Source: Arsukibacterium perlucidum DSM 18276
GTDB taxonomy: Bacteria; Pseudomonadota; Gammaproteobacteria; Enterobacterales; Alteromonadaceae
Reading direction: 5' to 3'
NCBI RefSeq assembly: GCF_000382165.1
Contig: NZ_KB907702.1
Location: 229,649-293,648, forward strand
Length of the DNA: 64,000 bases
Positions 17,831-28,391 of the stretch are shown one piece after another. The notes beneath the pieces were generated by a model. The model was not told the DNA's origin. It did no database searches and saw only the letters and a program-made list of their open reading frames with translations. Numbering within the stretch: the stretch's first letter is position 1; every line of letters begins with the position of its first letter. The translations under genes were made by a program, and so were the position numbers.

Positions 17831-18992
17831 TGCCAAATAAATCCCGGGTATAAACTTTATCCGAAACGTCAGCCAAAGTGTCACTTTGCCGGTTAGCGAC
17901 AATTACATCGGAAATTTGCTTAAATTCAGCCAGATCTTTAATAACTCTGCTATGGTAAAAATGCGACTCTTTTAATTCAGGTTCATAAACCACAACCTCA
18001 ATACCTTTAGCTTTGATCCGTTTCATAATGCCCTGGATCGCCGAAGCACGGAAATTATCTGAACCCGATTTCATCACCAGCCGGTACACCCCGACAATTT
18101 CCGGCTTACGCTTCAAAATTGCATCTGCAATATAATCTTTGCGGGTACGGTTGGCTTCAACAATAGCCTGAATCATATTATTCGGCACATCTTTGTAGTT
18201 CGCCAGTAGTTGTTTAGTATCTTTTGGTAAACAGTAGCCACCATAGCCAAAACTAGGATTGTTATAATGCTTGCCAATGCGCGGGTCCAGGCCGACACCT
18301 TCAATAATTTGCCGGCTATTTAAGCCATGGCTCTCGGCATAGCTGTCTAATTCATTAAAGTAAGCCACCCGCATTGCCAGATAAGTATTTGAGAACAGCT
18401 TGATTGCTTCAGCTTCGGTGCTGTCAGTAAACAACACCGGTACATCCCGTTTCACCGCACCTTGTTGCAGCATAAAAGCAAACTGCTCAGCCCGCTCGCT
18501 TTGTTCTCCGACTATTATCCTGCTGGGGTGCAAATTATCGTACAGAGCGCGACCTTCACGCAGAAACTCAGGCGAAAAAATCAGATTGCTGGTGCCAAAC
18601 TTTTCACGGGCGCTGGCGGTATAGCCTACCGGTACCGTAGATTTAATCACCATCAATGCGGCAGGGTTTATTGTCATTACATCTGCAATTACCGCCTCCA
18701 CACTTTTGGTATTAAAATAGTTTGTTTCCGGATCATAGTCGGTGGGAGTTGCAATAATAACAAAATCAGCATCAGCATAGGCCTGATGCTTATCCAGGGT
18801 AGCGGTAAAATTCAGCGATTTATTCGCCAGAAAATCAGAAATCTCAACATCTTCAATTGGCGATTTTTTTGCATTTAGCAATGCCACTTTCTCAGGCACT
18901 ATATCAATTGCCGTTACTACATTGTACTGCGCCAGCAGCATCGCATTTGATAACCCTACATAGCCGGTTCCGGCGATAGCGACTTTTAACAT
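17823..18992 (-). CDS. ugd: UDP-glucose 6-dehydrogenase
   Basis: Ugd, 389 aa, oxidises UDP-glucose twice to UDP-glucuronic acid with NAD. The nucleotide-binding GTGYVG motif is at 8-13, the central [17 protein letters not shown] block at about 142-158, and the catalytic cysteine is Cys254 in [14 protein letters not shown]. This is the short form seen in many gammaproteobacterial capsule loci. I start it at the ATG at 18992; a TTG 9 bases upstream is possible. The stop codon TAG and the Asp codon before it are formed by the edge of repeat array A. Product feeds the UDP-GlcA 4-epimerase at 42-43 kb. Confidence 0.95.
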   Translation of the reverse strand: MLKVAIAGTGYVGLSNAMLLAQYNVVTAIDIVPEKVALLNAKKSPIEDVEISDFLANKSLNFTATLDKHQAYADADFVIIATPTDYDPETNYFNTKSVEAVIADVMTINPAALMVIKSTVPVGYTASAREKFGTSNLIFSPEFLREGRALYDNLHPSRIIVGEQSERAEQFAFMLQQGAVKRDVPVLFTDSTEAEAIKLFSNTYLAMRVAYFNELDSYAESHGLNSRQIIEGVGLDPRIGKHYNNPSFGYGGYCLPKDTKQLLANYKDVPNNMIQAIVEANRTRKDYIADAILKRKPEIVGVYRLVMKSGSDNFRASAIQGIMKRIKAKGIEVVVYEPELKESHFYHSRVIKDLAEFKQISDVIVANRQSDTLADVSDKVYTRDLFGSD

Positions 18993-19224
18993 TGTCAGCA
19001 ATGTCCTTATTCCACTTAGCCAGCAGACTGTATTATTCAGTGCTGATTACTGTTGTTCATTTACCACAGTTTGTATAACTACAGTAAAAATAGCCGGCGA
19101 TAATAGCATTTATCCTAAATTCTGGAAATGTATAATGCAGCGGCGAGACTGTTTGTATCCGGCAAATGCTATTGGTTACCGTACTTATAGTTGCTATGGT
19201 TACAGCATTGGCCTGAACTGTGGC

Positions 19225-19830
19225 TTAATCAGGCTGACCACTGATAATATCGCGCTGGCGTAGAAAGCTGATGACCTGCCTGGCAGCCTGCTCAATCGTT
19301 AACTCAGCAGTTGGCAAGTGGATATCCGGTGATAGTGGAGCTTCGTAGGGTGAACTTATGCCGGTAAAATGGGCTATTTCGCCGCTGCGGGCCTTTTTAT
19401 ATAAGCCTTTCGGGTCGCGCTGCTCGCATACACTAAGTGGTGTATCAACAAACACTTCAATAAATGCATCACCTGCTAACGCTTTGGCCTGGGCCCGGTC
19501 CGCTATAAATGGAGAAATAAAAGCAGTACCGACAATTAGCCCGGCATCCAGCATCAAGCGGCTTACTTCAGTGATCCGCCGGATATTCTCAACCCGCGAG
19601 GCAGCAGCGAACCCCAGATCACGGTTCAGGCCATGCCTGACATTATCGCCATCCAGCAAATAGGTATGGCAACCGGCATCAAATAACAACCGGTCTACCG
19701 CATTGGCAATAGTTGACTTGCCTGAACCCGACAACCCGGTGTACCACAGTAAACAAGGTTGATGACCATTGCGGGCCTGTCGCTGCTGATGGCTGACGGC
19801 GGCATTATGCCAGACGATATTTTTACTCAT
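19225..19830 (-). CDS. cysC: Adenylyl-sulfate kinase
   Basis: APS kinase of 201 aa: converts adenosine 5'-phosphosulfate to PAPS with ATP. The P-loop GLSGSGKST is at 32-40, followed by the DGDNVRHGLNRDLGF block and FISPF, which bind APS. It is the last gene of the cysD-cysN-permease-cysC set. PAPS can go to cysteine synthesis or to sulfotransferases; no cysH or sulfotransferase is visible in this window. Confidence 0.96.
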   Translation of the reverse strand: MSKNIVWHNAAVSHQQRQARNGHQPCLLWYTGLSGSGKSTIANAVDRLLFDAGCHTYLLDGDNVRHGLNRDLGFAAASRVENIRRITEVSRLMLDAGLIVGTAFISPFIADRAQAKALAGDAFIEVFVDTPLSVCEQRDPKGLYKKARSGEIAHFTGISSPYEAPLSPDIHLPTAELTIEQAARQVISFLRQRDIISGQPD

Positions 19831-19910
19831 TTTAAATCCATCTTTGATTTTATTGTTGCAACTATCGATACGTTTTTCGTTAGATCAGAGTTTTCAGTTA
19901 AACCCGGGCC

Positions 19911-21638
19911 TTAAAAAGGAAAAACCAGCGGGATCAGCAGTACACTCAATACCACATAAGTCAGTGCTACCGGGCCACCTACCAGTAAAAAGTGCTTTAA
20001 TTTATAACTGCTGGCGTTAAAAACCATCAGGTTAGTCTGATAACCATAGGGCGTAATAAAGCTGGCCGATGCGGCAAACGCCACAGCCATTACCATCGGC
20101 ATAATATCCACCCCCATGCCTTTGGCCAGGCTGTATGCTACCGGAAACATCAACGCTGCCGCCGCATTATTAGTGATGATCTCAGTAAGCAAATAGGTCA
20201 GCAGGAAAATACCGACAAAGGTAACCATCGGTGCCTGACCGGCTAAAGCGCTGGCGGCAAAGTCGCTAATGGCCTGAGCCAGACCGGTATGGCTCATGGC
20301 ACTGGCAATACACAAGGCGCTGGTAACAATCAGCCAGATCTCAACCGGAAAGCGCCGCTTTATCTCGTTAATCGTTAAACAACCACTGAACAACAGCGCA
20401 GCCAGTAAATAAATGGCCGCCAGCAATAGCGAGGTACCGGTAAACACCGTACCGGCAATCATCGCCACAAAGCCCCACCAGGTTAAGCGCTCGCGCCAGC
20501 CGCTTAACATATGCTCCGGTTCAATCCCGGATAACAGGTAAAAGTTTTTACTGATATTATGCCGGCTGGCAAAGTCGGGACCGGTAGCCAACAGTAAAAA
20601 ATCGCCCGCTTTCAGCTCAATTTCACCTAACTTGCCGTTTACCCGCTCGCCTTCGCGGCGCACTGCTACCACGGCGGCATCAAACCTGGCCCGAAAACCA
20701 CTATTTTTCAGGGTTTTACCCTTTAACACCGATTCTTCTTTGATAATAACTTCAGTAAGGTTCTGGGTTGCCAGGCCATTTTCATCCGCAAACAGACTAA
20801 TACCAGCAAACTGCTTCAGCACATTTACCTTATGCACATTACCGGTAAAAATCAGCTTATCGCCGGCTTTTAACACGTCATACCGGGCCACCGGCCGGAT
20901 CACTTCGCTATCGCGGACAATCTCCGTTAAAAATAACTCATCTAAATGGCGCAACCCGGCCTGTTCAACACTCTGGCCAATCAGTGGCGAGTCAGCATTA
21001 AGTTTGGCTTCCAGCAGGTATTCGGTAATAGCGACGTCCTGGTTTTTTTCATCCGGCAGCGCGTAACTCATAATAAACAGCACCAGGCTGCCACCTGCCA
21101 GCACGCCCAGACCTACTAGAGTAAAATCGAAAAAGGCAAAGCCCGGCTCGCCGGCTTCAACCAGCATCGAGTTAACAATTAAGTTGGTTGAAGTGCCAAT
21201 TAAGGTCAGGGTACCGCCCATAATAGCAGCATAAGACAGAGGAATAAGTAACTTGGTAGGTGCCACTTTTTTATTGGCCCGCACCGCATTTAGCATTGCC
21301 GCTACCACAGCCGTATTGTTTAGTACTGACGAAGCCAGCGCAGAGAAACCAATAGTGCGCCAGATTGAGCCTGGCACCGAGCGGGTAAATAAAAAGCGGG
21401 ATAAACGTCGCAATAAACTGGTTTTCTCCAGCGAAAACGAGATAAGTACCAGCAACACCAGAGTAGCCAGGCCGGGGTTGGCGGCATTACGCAGCAACAC
21501 CGCGCTGTCAATCAAACCCAGCGCCAGCAAGCCCAGTAACATAGCGGCGAAAATGCCGGCCGAATGCACTGAATAGCGAACCAGTGCTGCTACCAGCAGC
21601 GCTAACATAGCTATCAGCGCAATGGCCGAAAGGCTCAT
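19911..21638 (-). CDS. SLC13/DASS-family permease with RCK_C (TrkA-C) domains, likely sulfate uptake
   Basis: Inner-membrane transporter of 575 aa. Hydrophobic segments at both ends (about 1-190 and 385-575) enclose a soluble insert (about 200-370) with two TrkA-C-like domains. The motifs [10 protein letters not shown] and [14 protein letters not shown] are the paired hairpin NNT/NNA signatures of SLC13 proteins. Position between cysN and cysC, overlapping cysN by 4 bp, strongly suggests sulfate as substrate; other anions remain possible. Confidence 0.85.
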   Translation of the reverse strand: MSLSAIALIAMLALLVAALVRYSVHSAGIFAAMLLGLLALGLIDSAVLLRNAANPGLATLVLLVLISFSLEKTSLLRRLSRFLFTRSVPGSIWRTIGFSALASSVLNNTAVVAAMLNAVRANKKVAPTKLLIPLSYAAIMGGTLTLIGTSTNLIVNSMLVEAGEPGFAFFDFTLVGLGVLAGGSLVLFIMSYALPDEKNQDVAITEYLLEAKLNADSPLIGQSVEQAGLRHLDELFLTEIVRDSEVIRPVARYDVLKAGDKLIFTGNVHKVNVLKQFAGISLFADENGLATQNLTEVIIKEESVLKGKTLKNSGFRARFDAAVVAVRREGERVNGKLGEIELKAGDFLLLATGPDFASRHNISKNFYLLSGIEPEHMLSGWRERLTWWGFVAMIAGTVFTGTSLLLAAIYLLAALLFSGCLTINEIKRRFPVEIWLIVTSALCIASAMSHTGLAQAISDFAASALAGQAPMVTFVGIFLLTYLLTEIITNNAAAALMFPVAYSLAKGMGVDIMPMVMAVAFAASASFITPYGYQTNLMVFNASSYKLKHFLLVGGPVALTYVVLSVLLIPLVFPF

Positions 21639-23056
21639 TTACGGCCTTTTTGTGACAATTCCGGAAAGTGCTTGCGCAGCAACTGAATAAATTCCAGTTC
21701 AAAGCTGCTTAAACCGGTTATTTCCTGCTCGGCCTGCGGCTCCGGTTGCGCAGCTAATGCTGCATCTACCATACCCGCTGCGACTGTCAGGTTGGTTAAG
21801 CGGTCAATAACAATAAAGGCACCGGTTTGCTTATTTTTTAAATAGGCATCAAAAGCTACCGCTTCTGTCAGGTTAATATCCACCAGGCCAATTTCGTTTA
21901 AGCCCAGGTTTTGCGCATCGCGCTCTTCCAGGGTGTTCACATCAATCCGGTGGTGCAATTTTGCTACTTCACCACTTACCAGTTTGCAGGCAAACTTAAA
22001 GTAGTAATCGCGCTCAGTTCTCATTGGCTGCTCATGCATCCAAATCAATTTGGCCCGCAGCCGTGACGAGACATGCGCCAGCACATCTTTTTTCACCAGC
22101 ATATTGCCACGGCTGATATCGATTTCATCGTTCAGGGTTAACGTAACTGCCTGGGGCGCATGCGCCTCTTGCAGTTCACCATCAAAGGTAACTATCGATT
22201 TAACTGTGGAAATAGTACCGGCAGGTAATACCCGGATGGTATCGCCAACTGCAACCGTACCGGCAGCAATAGTACCGGCAAAGCCACGAAAGTCAGAATT
22301 TGGCCGGCTGACTAATTGCACCGGAAAACGAAATTCCGAGCTATCGGCTGAAGCGCTTATTTCCATGGTTTCCAGATACTGCATTAAGGTTGAACCGCGG
22401 AACCAGCTTAGTTTTTCACTGGGGTTTACCACGTTATCGCCTTCCAGGGCTGATATCGGCACAAAGCGGATATCCGGAATATCTAAAGAGCCGGCCAGAG
22501 TTAAATACTCTTCCTGTATTTCTTTATAGCGCGCCTGCGAGTAGTCGACCAAATCCATTTTATTAATGGCCACAATGACATGCTTAATGCCCAGCAACGA
22601 GCAAATAAAGCTATGACGGCGGGTTTGAGTTTGCACGCCTTTGCGGGCATCGACCAGAATAATAGCGACATCACAGGTTGAGGCGCCGGTTGCCATATTG
22701 CGGGTATACTGCTCGTGTCCCGGGGTATCGGCAATAATAAATTTGCGCTTGTCGGTCGAGAAATAGCGATAGGCAACATCAATGGTAATGCCCTGCTCGC
22801 GCTCTGACTGCAGGCCATCAACCAGCAATGCCAGGTCAACTTTGTTGCCCTGAGTACCCGACTTTTTACTGTCCTCAGTAATTGCCGCCAGCTGATCTTC
22901 AAAGATCATTTTGCTGTCGTGCAATAAGCGGCCAATCAGGGTACTTTTACCATCATCAACACTGCCGCAGGTAATAAAGCGCAACAGTTGTTTGTTCTCG
23001 TGCTGATTTAAGTACGTTAAAATATCTTGTTCAATTAATGCTGAAGCGTGGCTCAT
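21635..23056 (-). CDS. cysN: Sulfate adenylyltransferase subunit 1 (GTPase)
   Basis: CysN, 473 aa, the EF-Tu-like GTPase subunit of ATP sulfurylase. G motifs: GSVDDGKST (31-39), [12 protein letters not shown] and NKMDLVD. GTP hydrolysis drives formation of APS from ATP and sulfate by CysD. The protein stops after the three translation-factor-like domains and carries no APS kinase fusion, consistent with the separate cysC in this operon. It lies 15 bases downstream of cysD. Confidence 0.96.
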   Translation of the reverse strand: MSHASALIEQDILTYLNQHENKQLLRFITCGSVDDGKSTLIGRLLHDSKMIFEDQLAAITEDSKKSGTQGNKVDLALLVDGLQSEREQGITIDVAYRYFSTDKRKFIIADTPGHEQYTRNMATGASTCDVAIILVDARKGVQTQTRRHSFICSLLGIKHVIVAINKMDLVDYSQARYKEIQEEYLTLAGSLDIPDIRFVPISALEGDNVVNPSEKLSWFRGSTLMQYLETMEISASADSSEFRFPVQLVSRPNSDFRGFAGTIAAGTVAVGDTIRVLPAGTISTVKSIVTFDGELQEAHAPQAVTLTLNDEIDISRGNMLVKKDVLAHVSSRLRAKLIWMHEQPMRTERDYYFKFACKLVSGEVAKLHHRIDVNTLEERDAQNLGLNEIGLVDINLTEAVAFDAYLKNKQTGAFIVIDRLTNLTVAAGMVDAALAAQPEPQAEQEITGLSSFELEFIQLLRKHFPELSQKGRK

Positions 23057-23071
23057 ATTTTCCCCCTGGTA

Positions 23072-24016
23072 CTAAAAGTACCCCTCCATCTTTTTCTTCT
23101 CCATCGAGCCACTACTATCGTGGTCTATCATCCGGCCCTGCCGCTCTGAGGTTTTGGTCAGCAACATTTCCTGAATAATTTCCGGCAGAGTTGCTGCTGT
23201 TGACTCAACAGCGCCGGTTAGCGGGTAGCAGCCTAACGTGCGAAAACGTACTTGCTTCAACATCGGTGTTTCGCCATCTTTCAGAGGAATCCGCGCATCG
23301 TCCACCATAATCAGGGTACCGTCGCGTTCTACCACAGGTCGTTCTTTAGAAAAGTACAAATCAGGGATCTGAATATTTTCAAGATAGATATATTGCCAGA
23401 TATCCAGCTCAGTCCAGTTCGACAACGGAAACACCCGGATACTCTCGCCTTTATCAACCCGGCCATTGTAGATATTCCACAGCTCTGGCCGCTGGTTTTT
23501 CGGGTCCCAGCGATGGTGCGTATCCCTGAACGAATATACCCGCTCCTTCGCCCGCGATTTTTCTTCATCGCGGCGTGCCCCGCCAAAAGCGGCATCAAAC
23601 TTATATTTATCCAACGCCTGCTTCAGGCTTTGGGTTTTCATAATATCGGTATGTTTAGCACTGCCATGGCTGAAAGGGCCAACATTCATGGCCACACCTT
23701 CCTGGTTAATATGCACTAACAGCTCAAGATCATGCTTTTTGGCAATGTTGTCACGAAAGGCAATCATTTCCTTAAACTTCCAGGTCGTGTCGACATGGAG
23801 CAGCGGAAACGGAATTTTACCAGGATAAAAGGCTTTGCGGGCCAGGTGCAGCAGTACGGAAGAATCTTTACCCACTGAATACAGCATTACCGGGTTATCA
23901 AACTCGGCGGCTACTTCACGGAAAATATGAATAGACTCATTTTCCAGTGCCTTAAGATGGGTCATTCCCTTACTTTGCACAGCGGTTTGCAACGGGTTTT
24001 GCACAGACGTTTGCAT
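23072..24016 (-). CDS. cysD: Sulfate adenylyltransferase subunit 2
   Basis: CysD, 314 aa, the catalytic ATP sulfurylase subunit of the PP-loop superfamily, with the PP-loop SVGKDSSV at 47-54 and the C-terminal block [11 protein letters not shown]. Many relatives begin at [18 protein letters not shown]; here 17 residues precede this. The longer start at 24016 is supported by an AGGAG site about 6 bases upstream. First gene of the operon; its roughly 180-base leader is followed upstream by repeat array B. Confidence 0.96.
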   Translation of the reverse strand: MQTSVQNPLQTAVQSKGMTHLKALENESIHIFREVAAEFDNPVMLYSVGKDSSVLLHLARKAFYPGKIPFPLLHVDTTWKFKEMIAFRDNIAKKHDLELLVHINQEGVAMNVGPFSHGSAKHTDIMKTQSLKQALDKYKFDAAFGGARRDEEKSRAKERVYSFRDTHHRWDPKNQRPELWNIYNGRVDKGESIRVFPLSNWTELDIWQYIYLENIQIPDLYFSKERPVVERDGTLIMVDDARIPLKDGETPMLKQVRFRTLGCYPLTGAVESTAATLPEIIQEMLLTKTSERQGRMIDHDSSGSMEKKKMEGYF

Positions 24017-24196
24017 AAATCACTCCTGTTGATTTGTTGCTATAGCTTACAGAAATAGTCATGACAGTACCAGATATCAGCTAACGATAAACCACAAGCA
24101 GTGGCAAATAAATGCAGCAGTGTAGACGGCTACAGCGGCGGCAATATACCGCCGGGCGGGGGCAAGGTTCAAGGAATTGTTTGGTATAAGATATGC

Positions 24197-24378
24197 CGCG
24201 CAGCTGCGCTGCTGGTGACAAGGCGGCCAGGCCGCCGGTGACGAGTTGCCTGAGGCAACGGTGACGAGCTGCATTCGGCAGCAGTAACCGCTCGCTTTGC
24301 GAGCTAGTGACCGGCAAGAAGGGCCTGGTTACCGTTGCCGTAGGCAACTAGTCACGGCTTACGCAGTATGCTAGTCAC
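24197..24378. repeat. Palindromic-module array B (upstream of cysD)
   Basis: Eight consecutive units, seven of exactly 23 bp (24197-219, 220-242, 243-265, 266-288, 289-311, 333-355, 356-378) and one of 21 bp (24312-332). Stems include GGCGGC-CAG-GCCGCC, GTTGCC-TGA-GGCAAC, GCTGC-ATTCG-GCAGC, GCTCGC-TTT-GCGAGC and TTGCC-GTA-GGCAA, each followed by a heptamer ending GTGAC, GTAAC, GTTAC or GTCAC. The 21-bp unit is a near copy of the non-palindromic 20-bp unit of array A. No gene is recognisable between 24017 and 24430. Confidence 0.9.
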
Positions 24379-24393
24379 CGTTTGCAAAGGATA

Positions 24394-24429
24394 CCTCAGA
24401 CTCCGCCCCCTTTTTATTCACTCCGACCC
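24394..24429 (-). repeat. REP-like element, GGGTCGGAGTGAATAA type
   Basis: Read on the minus strand, GGGTCGGAGTGAATAA (24429-24414) follows the stop codon of the pyruvyl transferase gene by 2 bases and is followed by a variant half ending GGAGTCTGAGG. The first half differs by one base from the two copies at the end of rmlD (62157-62172 and 62188-62203). The second half resembles the outer end of the element at 63720. It may be a remnant of a small non-autonomous mobile element (inference). Confidence 0.6.
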
Positions 24430-24430
24430 A

Positions 24431-25588
24431 TTAAATTTGGCGTTTATCAATGCTCTGCCAAACGGTCCGCCATAATTCAACACTTTGCTGCAACCAATAC
24501 TCGCGCTGTAGTTGGATGTTTTCATCATCTTTTTGGGCAATCACCCGTGACAATAATGCTGCAATATCAGCACGGTTTTGCTCAGGGTTAATCAAGGCGT
24601 AAGGTTGTAAATAGTCTTCAAATAACCGCTCATACTTATGGCTCCAGCTCGTACCCAGGCATGGCACTCCCTGCGACAAAGCACTGACACAACCGTGAAA
24701 ACGTGAACAGATAACTGCTTTGCTGGCGCCGATAATACCTTTAACTTTTAGCGGATCGGCTTCATTAATAATCGCCAGATTGCCACTTGCTTGCTGCTGT
24801 ATCTGGCTACAAATAGCTTCGTCACCCTTGCCCTCGTGGTTTAATAATACCGGTTCCAGCCCCATTTCACGCACGATTTGCACAGCATCGGTTAATACCC
24901 GCAAGTAATGTTGCTGCCAGGCAGCATGTTGATTACGGCTACTATTCATATTGCTGTTAGGTATGATCAAGACCTTTTGTTCGCCGCTATGATAATAATC
25001 GGGCAGCACACCTTTAACTAAATTAGTAAAATCAGGAAACAATACCAGTTTAGCTTTGTTATCAAGTACCCCTGCTACAAAGTTGAAACTGGTTTGCTCC
25101 CTGGCACAAATAAGCGATGCTCTGACTAAACAGCGCTTTAACATGCTGCGATCTCGTTGTTTGGTAAATGGCCCCCATGCCTGAGGCAAAAATATAAAAT
25201 GCTTGCCGTGTCTGGTACTGCGCTCTATAACCGCTGCCATAGCATTAATGTTAGCGCTACCCCATTGATCCCCGTAAGCGAAACCAGACGCATCCAGTAC
25301 CAAATCAATATCAGCTTCGGTAATAATACCCAAATTACTTATTAACCAGCGCCGAAGCCGCTTTGGCAAAAAATAACTGACAGCAGTTAAATCAAGCCAG
25401 CCTTTTTTTAAAGGCATTAACTGCAGCGCACCAACAGCTGCCCGGCATAAATAAGGAGAATTAATATTAGGCGCCAGCACCGGAACCGCAGCAGGATAAC
25501 GCTGTTTAATTTGTTGCAGTACTGCATGCAACATTAATTCAGCACCTTTGTTGACAAACTGCACGCCGCGGATTTCGATATATTTCAT
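24431..25588 (-). CDS. Polysaccharide pyruvyl transferase family protein
   Basis: A 385-aa protein of the polysaccharide pyruvyl transferase/CsaB-like family. The N-terminus [20 protein letters not shown] is characteristic, and the C-terminal [31 protein letters not shown] block carries the conserved R-F-H-x-x-x-x-A core. Members add a pyruvate ketal to sugar residues using phosphoenolpyruvate, making the polymer acidic. It is followed downstream by a REP-like element and array B, and preceded by a nitroreductase-like gene 14 bases away, suggesting a common transcript. Confidence 0.85.
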   Translation of the reverse strand: MKYIEIRGVQFVNKGAELMLHAVLQQIKQRYPAAVPVLAPNINSPYLCRAAVGALQLMPLKKGWLDLTAVSYFLPKRLRRWLISNLGIITEADIDLVLDASGFAYGDQWGSANINAMAAVIERSTRHGKHFIFLPQAWGPFTKQRDRSMLKRCLVRASLICAREQTSFNFVAGVLDNKAKLVLFPDFTNLVKGVLPDYYHSGEQKVLIIPNSNMNSSRNQHAAWQQHYLRVLTDAVQIVREMGLEPVLLNHEGKGDEAICSQIQQQASGNLAIINEADPLKVKGIIGASKAVICSRFHGCVSALSQGVPCLGTSWSHKYERLFEDYLQPYALINPEQNRADIAALLSRVIAQKDDENIQLQREYWLQQSVELWRTVWQSIDKRQI

Positions 25589-25602
25589 GTTATGTCTTCA
25601 GT

Positions 25603-26670
25603 TCAGTCTTTTGATACGTCTTTAATTAAAGTCGGAGTGACCTTTTTTTGAGAGAAAGCAATACCGCCATCAGCCTGAGCATACCCCACAGCCAACAACA
25701 TGATAGTCCGCTGGTAATAAGCTAAGCCCAGTTTTTGCGCCAGCATTTGCTCTCGTTGCTCTATATCAGGCCAGTTGATCGGGCAGGTAGACAGCCCCAG
25801 CGTTTCGCATGCTAACATTAGCTGCATCGCTGCCAGGGCACCGTCAATATAAATAACATGCCGGTCGCGTTCATCCGGGTAAGCGCTTAAATCCCCCACT
25901 ACCGCAATAACACATTGCAAGTTATCAGCAAAACCCACTGTGCCCATAGCACACTGTGCTACAGTAGCGGCTTTGGCAGCGTCGTTCACCACATAAAACC
26001 GGAAAGGCTGTCGGTTACAGGCAGAAGGTGCCAGAGCGGCTGCCTGCACTGCCTGCTGAATAAGAGAATCAGCTACCGGTATTGGCTGGTACCAGCGCAC
26101 TGAGCGCCGGCGTTGAAATAAAGTGTAGAGTTGCTGATAACTTACCGGACATTCAGGCAGGGTTTTATGGGGATATGGAATACTCTCGCTACCTTGCAAC
26201 GGGCTGTTAACTGCCTGAAAGTTGCGCCTGGCGGCATCTATTAGTTTGCTGGAACCCACTACACTAAAATATGCAGCTAACACATCAGTGGCCCACTTCC
26301 GTTCTTCAGTACAAAGTTCTTTACTGTTAAGGGCATTTAAATAACAGTTAACCGTTTCACCTATATAATCCTCGGCAAAGATTTTACGCCGCGGCTGCAT
26401 AATCAGGCCTTTTTCTAAGCGGTGAATATTGCGCCTGAGCAATACACAACTTACCCCAATTTGTTTTAGCGACCTGGCATAGGCCAGCCTGCCTTGCAGT
26501 ACTGCTTTATGTTCCCGCCGAAACTGGCTGCTGAAAAAAGTGAAGTAAAGTGATGCTAAAAAGCCATTGCTAGCAAATAATCGAATAAAATATAAATTTA
26601 TAGAGGGTTTAATGCCTAATAATTTAAGGATTAATGACGCAGGCAACACTTTTTTAAGCAGTTTCTTCAT
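25603..26670 (-). CDS. Nitroreductase-family flavoprotein with long N-terminal extension
   Basis: A 355-aa protein. The C-terminal half (about 185-345) is a nitroreductase fold with RRRSVRWYQ, APSACNRQPFRFYVV and the late GLSTCPINW block that binds FMN. The first 180 residues are not nitroreductase: a hydrophobic start, then a basic helical region (RRNIHRLEKGLIMQPRRKIFAEDYI) seen in a group of such proteins in surface-polysaccharide clusters. Function is unknown; the pyruvyl transferase and flippase genes on either side suggest a role in modifying a polymer or its precursor. Confidence 0.8.
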   Translation of the reverse strand: MKKLLKKVLPASLILKLLGIKPSINLYFIRLFASNGFLASLYFTFFSSQFRREHKAVLQGRLAYARSLKQIGVSCVLLRRNIHRLEKGLIMQPRRKIFAEDYIGETVNCYLNALNSKELCTEERKWATDVLAAYFSVVGSSKLIDAARRNFQAVNSPLQGSESIPYPHKTLPECPVSYQQLYTLFQRRRSVRWYQPIPVADSLIQQAVQAAALAPSACNRQPFRFYVVNDAAKAATVAQCAMGTVGFADNLQCVIAVVGDLSAYPDERDRHVIYIDGALAAMQLMLACETLGLSTCPINWPDIEQREQMLAQKLGLAYYQRTIMLLAVGYAQADGGIAFSQKKVTPTLIKDVSKD

Positions 26671-26792
26671 AAGGTTTACAATGCTCGGTTAGGGAAGGCT
26701 CTGTAAAGGCAAGCAAAAAGGTAGTTATTAACTAACTAAAGCTCATGATCTTAATAGAAACATCGGGTGAGTGGAAGTAAAGATTCAGCGTA

Positions 26793-28094
26793 TTATCGCC
26801 AGTACCGATACCCCAACGTAACAGGCAATAATAGCGATTTAGTCATTACTAAGGCAATAGGCCGGGTACTGGCGGCCAGCCAGAATGCTAAATAAGAAGC
26901 CAGCAGGTAGGATAATACCGTGGCCCAGGCAGCGCCTACCCCGCCATACAGTGGGATAAGATACCAGTTAGCAGCAATATTAACTATTGCCCCAATACCG
27001 TGACTTAACAGCGAAAATGCCAGCAGGTTCTCGGCTATCAGCCACTTACTTACCAACGCCCGCATATAAATAAACACACTGGCCCAAATGTGAATAGTAA
27101 GAATAGCAGCCGCTGCCTGGTACTCTTTGCCAAATAATATGCTTACCATTGGCGTGGCAATAACACTAATGCCAATGGCCAGCAGCAGAGCCACAATAAA
27201 CAATACATCGCATATTTGCTGCAGCCGTTGCTGGTAACGCTGCGCGTTATTTTGTCTTAACTTTAACAGCGCCGGAAACAACGATATTGCTATCGCGGTT
27301 GCAAAAAAATACCACACTTCAGATAACCGGGCAGCGACAGCGTATACCCCAACCGCTTCACGGCTAACCATTTGGGCCAGCATTACCTGGTCTACCTTAA
27401 GGTAAATAACGGCCGCAACGCCCGACAGTACCAGCCAGAAACCCTGCTTTAATAATTGCCAGCCGTAACTTACGTCCAACGCCCGCCACTGAATAGCACC
27501 CGCTGCGCGGCGGTATATCAGTAAAAAGCCGGCCCCGATAAACGCCATTTCCAGGGCAAATAAACTACAAAGCAGCAGCAGGCTGGCACCACTTAATGCG
27601 GCCGCTATTTTGGCCAGGCTAAAAATAACAATTATGGTCAGGCGCATGTGCGCTACGGCTTTAGCCGCAACATGCGCCTGAAACCAAAACTCAATTACCT
27701 GAAACGCACTAAAAAGGTTAGCCAGCGCCAGCATCGCCAAGGCCCACTGATCTGCAGGCCCTGCCAGGCCCCAGCCAGTTAACGCCAACAGCAGGCATAT
27801 CAGGGTACCGAACGCTGCCCCGGCCAGCCGAAACCCGCTGGCAGTAGCCATGATAGCGTGCTGGCGCTGCGGCGTATTAACCAGTTCGCGGGTAATAATG
27901 GCATTTAAGCCTAACGAGGTAAGTGGGCCAACCAGGGCAATAATGGCCAGTAAATAACTTAAGCTGCCATAACCCGCCGGGTTTAAACTGCGGGCCAGCA
28001 CCAATGCCACCAGTAAACTTGACGCCATGGCGACTACTTTTTCTGAAGCCAGCCAGGATGTATTAGTTAGTACTTTAGTCAGCATCGGGTTCAA
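26793..28094 (-). CDS. Wzx-type polysaccharide flippase (MATE/MVF superfamily)
   Basis: Polytopic inner-membrane protein of 433 aa with about 12-14 hydrophobic segments and the N-terminal ASLLVALVLARSLNPAGYGSLSYLLAI pattern of oligosaccharide flippases. It would move lipid-linked repeat units across the inner membrane. Start uncertain: a TTG at 28094 has GGGAG about 9 bases upstream, whereas the ATG at 28085 does not. This is the second flippase in the window, the other being at 53-54.6 kb, so two different polymers may be made. Confidence 0.9.
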   Translation of the reverse strand: MNPMLTKVLTNTSWLASEKVVAMASSLLVALVLARSLNPAGYGSLSYLLAIIALVGPLTSLGLNAIITRELVNTPQRQHAIMATASGFRLAGAAFGTLICLLLALTGWGLAGPADQWALAMLALANLFSAFQVIEFWFQAHVAAKAVAHMRLTIIVIFSLAKIAAALSGASLLLLCSLFALEMAFIGAGFLLIYRRAAGAIQWRALDVSYGWQLLKQGFWLVLSGVAAVIYLKVDQVMLAQMVSREAVGVYAVAARLSEVWYFFATAIAISLFPALLKLRQNNAQRYQQRLQQICDVLFIVALLLAIGISVIATPMVSILFGKEYQAAAAILTIHIWASVFIYMRALVSKWLIAENLLAFSLLSHGIGAIVNIAANWYLIPLYGGVGAAWATVLSYLLASYLAFWLAASTRPIALVMTKSLLLPVTLGYRYWR

Positions 28095-28182
28095 GGCAAT
28101 TTACTCCCGTGGTTCTGCCTGTTATATCAGCCTCTGAACCAACATAAAGTAAGCAAAAATACGATGACATAAATATGTGGCC

Positions 28183-28209
28183 AAAAAAAAGCCCAATGTA
28201 AACTGGGCT
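28183..28209 (-). terminator. Rho-independent terminator in the leader of the flippase gene
   Basis: Read on the minus strand, AGCCCA (28209-28204) pairs with TGGGCT (28195-28190) and is followed by eight T. It lies downstream of terminator 28351-28376 with no gene between, so it would end a short transcript begun between the two, or act as a leader attenuator for the genes starting at 28.09 kb. Confidence 0.7.
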
Positions 28210-28350
28210 GAAGGTGTTTCATTTCATTGAATTTGGTTTTCGGCGAACCGATTTTAAGTGTACACCGGTATAAAAAATAAAGCTTCAAAAAATTGGGAAA
28301 TCAGCAATTATTTTTTACTAACTTGCTTATCTATAATGATTATTAAATAA

Positions 28351-28376
28351 AAAAAACGGGCCGAAGCCCGTTTTTT
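28351..28376. terminator. Strong rho-independent terminator after the surface-protein gene
   Basis: GGGC/GCCC stem with loop CGAA, flanked by A6 and T6 so the stem extends to about 11 bp. It lies 15 bases after the stop codon of the 485-aa gene and could work in both directions. Confidence 0.88.
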
Positions 28377-28391
28377 AAACGACAACCTAAA

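Noticed and set aside
24077..24347. Small open frames upstream of cysD overlapping array B
   Set aside because: They read through palindromic modules, change frame with the 23-bp period and have no family resemblance.
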